NCBI GenBank assembly: GCA_006538405.1 | Contig: BJKQ01000007.1 | Coordinates: forward strand, 1,922,001 to 1,986,000 | Direction: 5' to 3' | DNA: 64,000 nucleotides | DNA from: Hansfordia pulvinata | Lineage: Eukaryota > Ascomycota > Sordariomycetes > Xylariales | Shown: positions 55,888 to 64,000 of the stretch, piece after piece | How positions within the stretch are numbered: the stretch's first letter is position 1 | Layout of the letters: each line of letters opens with the position of its first letter | Translations under genes and position numbers: made by a program | Notes under the pieces: generated by a model | Told to the model about the DNA's origin: nothing | Database searches by the model: none | What the model saw: the letters and a program-made list of their open reading frames with translations, nothing else

Positions 55888-57563
55888 ATCACTTACACAC
55901 CCGGGCCGTCGAGATCTCGAGGGTCCCGCCCACCGCGGCGTGCGCAGAACGCTTGCTGGCTTTATACCTACATGGAAAACAGAGACTTGACACAATCCAC
56001 TGCACGAATATACGAGTGGCGACGTATCTAAAGGCCGGAGAGGGACGGGCGGTAGGTGCCGACATGAACGACAAATCAGCGGCTGCTGGGGCGGCGAGTG
56101 CTCATTGATGTGGCCCCGAATCAGAGATACTTCAGCTACCACACATCCTCTCCGCGACACATCATGTTCAACTATACGAGTAGGTGCCGGGCGGATCCCG
56201 GGACCTGCATACGACGCATCTCAGCATTATACCCCGTAATTACATCCGTGTCCCACCCCTCGGCAGCCTCGCCTCTGTCACCGGTGTCTAACGGCACCAC
56301 GCAGCTCGAGCAGCTCCGGTCTCCACGTCTCCCACCTGCGTGGCGCGCTGGACGACTGACCGCGCACGTATACGTGTCGGTGTGCGCGGCCTGTACCGCT
56401 CTGCTCTGCCCAAGGCCACCGCAACCGACACTCCGAGTGGCCGCACGCCGACATCTTGTATAGGTAGGTAAGTGAGTCAAAGTCCGGAGGCCCACCCCAA
56501 GCGTCCGAGTACGCCGTATTATAGATGACGATGATGACGATGCTTCTTTCGCGTTATGTTATGCGTATCTTGTCGCCGACGCAGTTCTTTCGCCGAACCC
56601 CAGCCTCAGCTACATGTACCACGAGCAGGACAGTCCTGACCCGAATATTAGATAGGACTGAAGTCTCATAGGCCTCAACGCCGTGCCGTGCCGCGTCCGC
56701 ATTCGCGCTATTGGGGGCGAGTTGGGAAACGAATCGACGGCGCGGCGGCAGCGAGAACAGCAGCCACAGCCGCCGCCGCCAGCTGAACCGCGGCACGGCC
56801 CTGCCTGTTTCTCGGGCCGCCTCATTCACTCGCACACCAGCGCCATGGCACACGCCTGTGAGACAGTTCCTCGACCGCCCCGGCCCGCGAGCCGGAACGT
56901 TTCCTCTGCGTACTCGTACTCTGGGTAGCCCGAACGTGTCCAAGCCGCTTATCTTGCCATTGTACAGATATGATCGTGTGGCATGCATGTAGACCGGAGC
57001 TGCGGTGCCATAGCTAGCAGAAGGCATCGCTGATATGAATATTATCACTAGCAACCGCTCACGGCGGAATGTTGTACTGAAGTAACTATATCCTATTTGA
57101 CGGGCTTAGATAAGTACCGACTCAACAACCTACACCCGACAGCTGAGGTAGTTGCCCAAAGAGGCAAATAACGCATCTTTTTTGAAACACTCTCCAGCGG
57201 TGAGAAAATGCGCTGCTGCTGCTCCAAGTTGCCTGTAGGCAGGAACGACCGAGCAACTCACCAGCCTCTGCTCTGCACATCGTCGAGACTGTTGGTGGAA
57301 GGTGCGACCGTGGGAAGAGGGGCATTCGAGTTAAAAAAAAAAAAAAAGGCTAACTGGGCCGACTGGCAAATCCCCCCCCTCCACGCCATATTCGCTACAA
57401 CACAGCTGCATGTACATACAGTCACCATTGCCCCCTTTGCGGTTGATAAGAGCACGTTTAACAACACAATCAGAACACGAGCAGAAGAAGAGCGAAGAAT
57501 CGGGAATGCCTAAATCATATATGGTAGAAACAGGAACGCTCTTCCTCGTACACCACCCCGACC
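55888..57563. other. Intergenic, no clear gene
   Basis: This contains the 3' region of the sphingomyelinase gene (right end), with an A15 run at 57333-57347, and otherwise unassigned sequence. The open frames seen are short and mutually overlapping. Confidence 0.5.
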
Positions 57564-60050
57564 TTAGGGACCACCGCCCTCACCAGCACTGACCTCCGCC
57601 CCCAGCAGCGCCCGCAAGTCGCCGCGTCCCGGCCGCATCGTCTGCACCAGCACGTCGCGGAGCACCGAGCGCTCGCACTCGTCGTCCCCGTGGTCGTGTT
57701 CAGGCTTGCGCCCTCGGCCCCCCCTGCTGCCCCCGCCGCCGTCGCCATCTTCCATAATCCCCAGCCTGAACGCCGGCTCGACGCAGTTGTCCTGTGCCCG
57801 CGCGGCGCGCAGCTTGCATATCTCTCTGCGCGCGCAATCGTCGCGGCACGGCGGGGCCGCCGCCGACTCGCGGCTCCAGCCCCGCCGCTTGCGCAGCAGA
57901 TATTCGTCGAGCGCCGTGGCGTTACGCTCCAGCGCCACGGTCACGTTGTGCCAGAACGCCGGCGACAGGGGCTGCAGCCGTCGCTGCTCGGTTTGGTCTT
58001 CTTCTCCCGCCTCATTCGCTGCCGCCAGGGGTTCGTACACCTCGCGCGCCGAGTACACCTTACGCCAACGCGGACCGGGGGACGCCGCCTGAAACGACGG
58101 ATCGCTCATGTCGGCCGCGTACGTGGTGAAGTCGAGGACGGCAAACGTGTCCGGGTCGACGTCGTAGACGCGGAAGGACGGGTGACCCGACGTCGGCGTC
58201 AGCGACGCCGCAATGTACCAAGTCGCCGCGGCGGTCTCGTGCGTCTTCTCCTGATCCTGGTCCTGCTTCGCTTCCCCGTCGCGAGTGGCATACGACAGCT
58301 CAAACTCGTCGACGTGCGTGTGCCCGAAGAACAGACCCGCCACCGTGCCCCGCTCCGTGTACCGCGCCACGATGCGGTCCAGCAGGCTCGAGCTGGCGTG
58401 GACGGCGTCGCGCGAGCCCGGCGGCATGTGGCCGATGATGTAGACGCGCTCGCCCGCGCGCTCAGCCCCATCCAGCTCACGCGCCAGCCACGCCAGCTGC
58501 CCGTCCGGGTCCACCGCCATGGGCTCCGAGTAGAGCCAATAGTTCTGCGCGTAGAAGAGGTTGGTGTTGAGTGAAATGACCCGCAGCCGGCCCGGTCCCG
58601 GGTGCCGGGTCGAGTAAGCCCCGAACGCCCGCGACTGCGACCCAGCCTCGCCGCCGATCCATCGCGACCACCGCGATGACAAGAGATCGTACAGCCACTG
58701 CGTGTTGCCCTCCTCTCCCTCCTCGACGCTGCCCGGTTTGTAAGAGTTTGTCGGTGACGACTCGTGGTTCCCTGCGGTCGCGTACACGATGCCGCCGTCA
58801 CCACCACCCACCTGCCCCATCCTCTGATACGCGCGCCGAATGTCCAGCGTGTTCTGCTCCCGAGTCGTGTTCCACACGGCATGGTCCACAATGTCGCCCG
58901 TGAAGATGCTAAAGGCTGCGTCCGGGACGAGCCGCTCCATGGCCGCGTACATGCTGTCCTCTAGGCTCAGAGGAGAGTCGCACTTGTGGTCCCCGTTTGG
59001 CCCTGCCGGGACGTCGTAGTTGCTCGGCGGATCAGTGGCGGAGAAGTCGCTGCGGGGTTGCGCGACGCGGTCAGCTTCGGGATTTTTGAGCACGCAGAGG
59101 CCCCGGCGCGCGGGCGAGAGAATGAGGCTGGGGAGGACATACCGGCAGCAAATGGGCTTGGTGCAGTTGGCATTGGTGCCCTCCGTGTAGAAAGGGTCCA
59201 CGTGTATGTCCGAGAAGTGAACGACCTTGAGCGGCTTCTTCTTCTCCTTCTCCTTCTTTCCTAGGCCTGCGCTCCGACCGCCTTCTCCTTTCCCCTCAGC
59301 GAGTGACCTCGGCGGCGGGGGCGGCAGCGCGATACTGGCATCGTCGCCCTTCTTAGACGGCGGCGGCGGGGGATAGTCGCACAGCCCGACGGTGGTGGCG
59401 CAGAAGTACCGCGACGTCGCGGAGCCGATGCGCATGTTGCGCAGGGCCTGCGCAGCGATGGGGCCCTCGAGCGCGATGGAGCCCTCGCACACGTCCGGAT
59501 CTTGGACCTGCAAGACGAGGGGTGTGAGCTTAAATCATGAAGAGCAAGGGGGCCGGGGGTGGGTAGGTAGGCAGATCAGGGGGAAGCAGGAAAACTCACA
59601 GCGCCTCGCAGACATATCCCAGTCAGCGTTTTGATAAAGGCTGCGTCTCCCCTGTAAGCGGCGAGCTTGAGGGTAAGTAGCAGGGTCTGTCGATAGGCAG
59701 CTTTTTGTCAGTTTCTCGTTGCTGTGTTTTCCGCCTTTCCCACACACGGAAAGGGGGAGCGTTCAATCACGGAAAGCTGCGGCAGAGAAGACTATGCATA
59801 CCTCGCAAGCCGCACAGCCGCCTGCGCTTTGAGGCTCGAGCCATGTTGTCGGGTCCAGGCCGGCGAGGTTCGGGGCGCCACCGCTGCTGCTCTGGCCGCC
59901 AAGGACTTTCTGCTGTCCTGCATCTGGGCTGCCGACCGTATCGTACTCGGCAGGCCGGACTTCGGGCGCCTGCGCCACGGCGAGCACGACGGAACCGCTC
60001 AGGCACGTCACGGCGGCGGAGGCGGCGGCGAGGTAGGCCGTGCCCCGCAT
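57564..60050 (-). CDS. Acid sphingomyelinase (secreted or vacuolar metallophosphoesterase)
   Basis: This is a predicted sphingomyelin phosphodiesterase of the ASM/SMPD1 type, releasing ceramide and phosphocholine in the secretory or vacuolar lumen or outside the cell. Exons are 60050-59802, 59686-59600, 59507-59143 and 59049-57564, for 728 residues. Signal peptide MRGTAYLAAASAAVTCLSGS is followed by a saposin-B-like domain (CAACE, GICLRG, PDVCEGSIALEGPIAAQALR). Metal-binding motifs occur in order: HFSDIHVDPFY (Asp212, His214), FTGDIVDHAVWN, YATAGNHESSP, IIGHMPPGSRD and FFGHTHVDEFEL. The third intron (59142-59050, 93 nt) has no stop and keeps frame, so retention would insert 31 residues between ICCR and DFSATD. 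The Lys/Glu-rich linker near 190-200 and the Gly/Asp-rich C-terminus are variable regions. Confidence 0.92.
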
Positions 60051-62649
60051 GATGACGTGATGCCTGGCTGCGAGCGGAGGGCGGCAGTTGCGCTGGCGGC
60101 TGGTAGCAAAGCTACGAGTACGCGAGATGGACGAGGATCTCCCTGAGCCGCTGCAGAAACGAGATGGCGTGCACTATTTGGGGAAGAAGTGAAGGCGTTG
60201 GTGATGGGAAGCGGGATACGGAGATGCTTCGAGAGGCACTCGGATGACGAGCGTGGTTATCCAAGGTAATGCCGAGCGTACCTAATGCATGACGCTGTTG
60301 GGAGCTGGGCGGTGGAGGGAGAAATGCCGTGCGCCAGTGATGGGGAGGATAGATGGACGTGGTATGTAGGATGTGTGACAATCAAATCAGATGGCCGGAC
60401 CCGATGAGGCTGCAGCTCTTATTCATTATTAATGGCTCGGGAGCTGCGCGGCGAGGCCTGACTGCCGACGACGACAGCGACGACGTTACTCGGGCCTTGG
60501 GTAGCTGACCTGAGGCTAGTCCTGAGATGGCCGGTGGATGGCGCGTCCGAGTACCCGTAGGGAAGTACTTGCAGGTACCAAGTCGGCGGTAGTTGCGTTG
60601 CGTGCCCGGGCACGGGCTGGAGGACTCACTGTCCTTGGTAGGTTGTTCACGTGCTGGCAGAGGAGAGACAAGGCAGATAAAGTGATGGGCTCGGCCAGAA
60701 GCTGTACGGAGAGATGATCTTACATGTAAGCCTTTGCTTGCCGGAGAAGATGCAGCGCTGCAGCGGCCGTGGTGACGCAGTGACTGGATGCAGGTGACCC
60801 TGCACCCACACGCAGTCACTCAAGACCCAATATGGGGCAACCTGGAACCAATGGAAGTACATGCAGTACCGGGCGAGAGACGATGTACGAGTAGGTACCA
60901 CCTTACTCTGGAGGTACGCAGCTGGACCTTGCACAGTTCCGTCAGCCCAACGTCGCCAATCGGAGGACGTCAGGATGGGCCCATGCGCTGCCCGCTGGCC
61001 CCCGGTTTGACACTGCCAATGCTCGTGCAAACGAGTATTCGCACTCATCAGGTACTCGAATAGGGTGTACTCGTGAAGGGGTCATTTAGGTTCTGCCCAG
61101 TAGAACACGTCCGTGCCCGCGATGCCATTAGAAGGATACCACTTATCCTACATGTACATAATGGTAGGTAATGTATCGAGTGAGTGATCTGATTCAGAGA
61201 CTCAGGAGAGGCACGCCGCGCTAAAGCCCTCCGGCTCCGGCTCCGGCTCATCCCATCCCCCCCAATGTAGCGCTCAAAGCCCTCAAGGCAGCGCCAGGGC
61301 GTTCCATCACGTTGCGTCACCTCGCGGTGGGCCCTTTCCGCAGACCCCGTGACCCTCCTTCGCCCGCCGATCCTTTGGAACCCTGGACAACAACCTCCTC
61401 CCTCCCTCCCATGCATGGCTCATTCTCACCTGTTCGATCGTCAGCGGATAGAACCGGGCTTTGCTGCTATTACCCAATGCGCTCAGGTATCCCAGAGGTT
61501 GTGACCTTTCCATGGAAATTGTCCGTGTCAGTACCTTATAATAGGTAGAACCAGATAAGGATTGAGTTGGTGCCTGCTTGCGTTGAGTCGGATCCAGTCA
61601 AAGACAACTCGCCGTGACCCCGGCCACCCATGTCTGGTGCTTCGCGGCCTCGATTTGGCTAGACCTGAATCTCGCGCGCTCAATTAGTTCTGGTTCTCAT
61701 CAGTATTCCGCGTGTTTTCGCTTGGTTACTTACATCACTGTCACGTCGCTCTTAACGTTTTCAACTCAGAAACATCTCGGCCCAATATGAACAGCAGCTG
61801 CGTCGATTCTCAGAATTGCAGGTCATCACCATTTATCATTAATCATTAATCTAAATGCGTACACATGCCTGATACATGTGCCCGTCTATTTTGCCTGTTT
61901 CAAATTCCAAGGCAGATGGGACCCGGTTGGCTCTGACCAGGCATGGGGACGTATTCAAGAAATGTCGTCAAGGTCATTCCCCAGCTGGACTCAGAGATTC
62001 ATCGTCCAGGAACCATTCCCGGAGGCGACTTAAAGCAACCAACTCCTTGTCCAAACCCACGGCACCTTGACCAAACGCCAAAAGCATCTGTCAACCGTGC
62101 CTAATTCCCAAGCATCAATCCCTAATGCTCTTGTCTACTCGCTTCACCACCCCGTAGGCGATTCCGATTCCAGGTTTGAGTTGTCGCTGCTAAGAAGCCA
62201 CAGACGCTTCCTGTTTCCGAAGCATCTGCGGTGACTCATGCATCGTTACGCCAAACATAGACGCATGGCGCACCAGTGTCGCGAGGGAACATGATCGTTT
62301 CAAGATCTCTGAAAGCGCTCATGTCCCACGCCTGACCAATGTCCTCCCACGCCTCCGGAGCGCCTCGAGTGCACTCGACTCTCTGCTCGTTTCCGTATCA
62401 AAATCGCCGACCAACGGCGTTGGGGGCGCGTCGGAATCAACCGCAAGCAAGCCACTCTTGTGAAAAGCACCGCCCTTTCTCTCCTTGACAGCTTCGTCAT
62501 CCCCTACGATACATAACCATCAGCCCCACGTTCAAGTCCACAGGCCTTGACAGCGCCAATTAAGAGGGAGGAGGGTCGCAGCAACAGCCGAAAAACCAGC
62601 GAAGAAACATGACCGAAACATGACCTTAGTCATCGCTGTCTCTGCTTCA
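60051..62649. other. Intergenic, about 2.6 kb
   Basis: The left part is the sphingomyelinase promoter. TACCTA and near-palindromic GTAC motifs occur near 60885-60900 and 61040-61070. From 61550 on, the sequence is more AT-rich and looks like the 3' flank of the gene at the right edge. No gene is recognised. Confidence 0.55.
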
Positions 62650-64000
62650 CTAATGCGCCAGCTCCTTCATTTTGACAAGTCCAAGGGGATCGGGTATCGC
62701 GGTACCATTGTTGTCGTCACTGTTCTCACCCGGTGGTGACAGGCTTTTCTCCCAGTCCTTCATGAAGTCGGCCGCTGATTTCTTGATGTTGATCGGGGCG
62801 AGGCGGTTGAGCAGGGCTTGGGGCAACTCCTCGAGCGTGCCACCCGATCTCGAGGCAGAAGTCGACCTCACGGAGGGGCTGGGAGAAGAGGATCGAAGCT
62901 CGCTCTTGGAGCGCTTGTGTCGTCTGTATAAGGGGAGGGAGAGAGAAAATGATCAGCCCATCAATGACTTTTTATATCTCTGATCGGAAGGTTGCTCTTG
63001 TTGGTCCATTCTGGCGGAACTTGGGCTGCTTCGAGGTTTTTCTGTGCGAAAACCAAATGGACACTAATCAAAAGGTGTGCGCGCAAAACCAAAAAATTCC
63101 ACGCTGGGTGCAGGGGCTTTCTTACAATGATCCTTCGTTCTCGTCGGCCCTTTCGGGAATCGCGGGAATAATGTCCCCGTTCACGGTGCTGCCGCTCCAT
63201 CGGGACTGCTTGACAGTGGGCGAATCCCAGCTGGACCAGTCGTCGTCGTCGAATTGGTCAAATGTCAGTGGCGTCCAGGAAAAGTGTTTCCTGGCTCGCG
63301 GTTCGGGCCGGGAGGCAGATCTTCTGTGGTGGAAGCGATCTTGATTCAAGGGCGACGGCCGCGTTGGAGACTCGCTTTCCGAGTTGTTGGACGATTCTGG
63401 AGAGAAGGGGATCCGCGGCCGGTTTGCGGATGAAGCGCGAATCGTGTCTTGTTCACTGTTTGTTCGGCTGAGCCGGGTGTTCATGTCGGTCGTTCGGTGC
63501 GACGTAGCCGAGATGGCCTCATCACCGACAGTGGCCTGGCGCAAGTCTTCCACAAACGTCCAAAGACCTTGTCTGAAGTCGCTGGCAATCTGCTTGACGC
63601 CTTGGGGCTGGGGACTCTGCCTAGGAGCCCACGTCGCCCTCTTGTTCAGCAGAGGAGTGGGGGTCGGCCTCGGGTTCCAGTCCGCACTGGCAGTGGACAA
63701 GGGCGATCGCATGACGTCGGCGTCTTCGTGTACCGCGATATCAGCAGTCGGTTTCGTAGGGGAGAGCAGAGACAGTGCACGAGTGTGTCCGCCACGTATG
63801 ACTGTTCTCTTGTGCTCTCGTTGAGGCGCCCGACCTTGAGCGAGCAGCAGCGACCTCCTTCTGGACAAGTCTGTGCTCCGCCGAGCTGAAGGGCTGTCCT
63901 CATCGGTCGGTGCTCTCTGGCCATTGTCGGCCAAGGAGCGCAACGGGTCACTATTCCGGGCTGCAGGCCGGAATTGCTGGCTGTCAGCAATGGTGAACTG
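62650..64000 (-). CDS. Probable DUF4048-type fungal protein, C-terminal part (5' end outside window)
   Basis: This is a fungal protein of unknown function, tentatively of the DUF4048 family by the look of its WTFVEDLRQATVGDE block. The frame is open at base 64000 (FTIADSQQFRPAARNSDPLR), so the start lies outside. Exon 63126-64000 is followed by an intron 63125-62924 (GTAAGA...ATACAG, 202 nt, phase 2) and the last exon 62923-62650. About 380 residues are visible. The protein is Ser/Arg/Pro-rich with several basic-Ser sites (RRRSLLLAQ, HHRRSAS, RHKRSKSE). Conserved-looking segments are DFRQGLWTFVEDLRQATVGD, HFSWTPLTFDQFDDDDWSSW and ALLNRLAPINIKKSAADFMK. There is no signal peptide or membrane span. 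It is likely a cytoplasmic or nuclear phosphoprotein, an inference from composition only. Confidence 0.75.

Overview
The window is nuclear DNA of a filamentous ascomycete, most likely a Sordariomycete (possibly Hypocreales; this rank is inferred). The evidence is GC-rich coding sequence, short spliceosomal introns (mostly 50-130 nt, GTRNGN...YAG), single-gene transcription units on both strands, and protein families with clear fungal versions (Alb1, Ear1/Ssh4, Ssd1, Tlg1, Gle1, Vma1, acid sphingomyelinase). I see no tRNA, rRNA, CRISPR array or intact transposon.

Layout, left to right: the 3' end of DNA polymerase alpha subunit B (+); a membrane-anchored Ubp1-like deubiquitinase (-); ribosome-biogenesis factor Alb1 (+); splicing factor MFAP1 (+); a gene-poor 6.3 kb stretch; a TPT/nucleotide-sugar-type transporter with a 6-nt microexon (+); a repeat-bearing stretch at 18.2-18.8 kb; the SPRY/PY-motif Rsp5 adaptor Ear1/Ssh4 (-); a gene-poor 4 kb stretch; two divergent mitoribosomal genes, mL38 (-) and uL4m (+); the RNase II-like RNA-binding protein Ssd1 (-); a gene-poor 5.4 kb stretch; mRNA export factor Gle1 (+); t-SNARE Tlg1 (-); a METTL25/RRNAD1-like methyltransferase (+); a small secreted cysteine-rich protein (-); V-ATPase subunit A (-); acid sphingomyelinase (-); and the 3' part of a probable DUF4048 protein (-) running off the right edge. 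Most genes are housekeeping genes, and I see no biosynthetic cluster or defence island.

Four things stand out. (1) Seven of the clear genes are interrupted by eight frameshifts. Every one is repaired by adding a single base to a homopolymer run, which points to systematic homopolymer undercalling in the assembly rather than pseudogenes. (2) The 10-mer GTACGAGTAC, or its complement, occurs at least 18 times, only outside genes, against about 0.1 expected. (3) The secreted-protein gene has C17 in intron 1 and G18 in intron 2 of its transcript, which could pair and loop out a frame-preserving exon. (4) There are at least eight other pure C/G tracts of 11-28 nt.

Exon boundaries were worked out by eye from splice signals, reading frame and family conservation. 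No searches were run.
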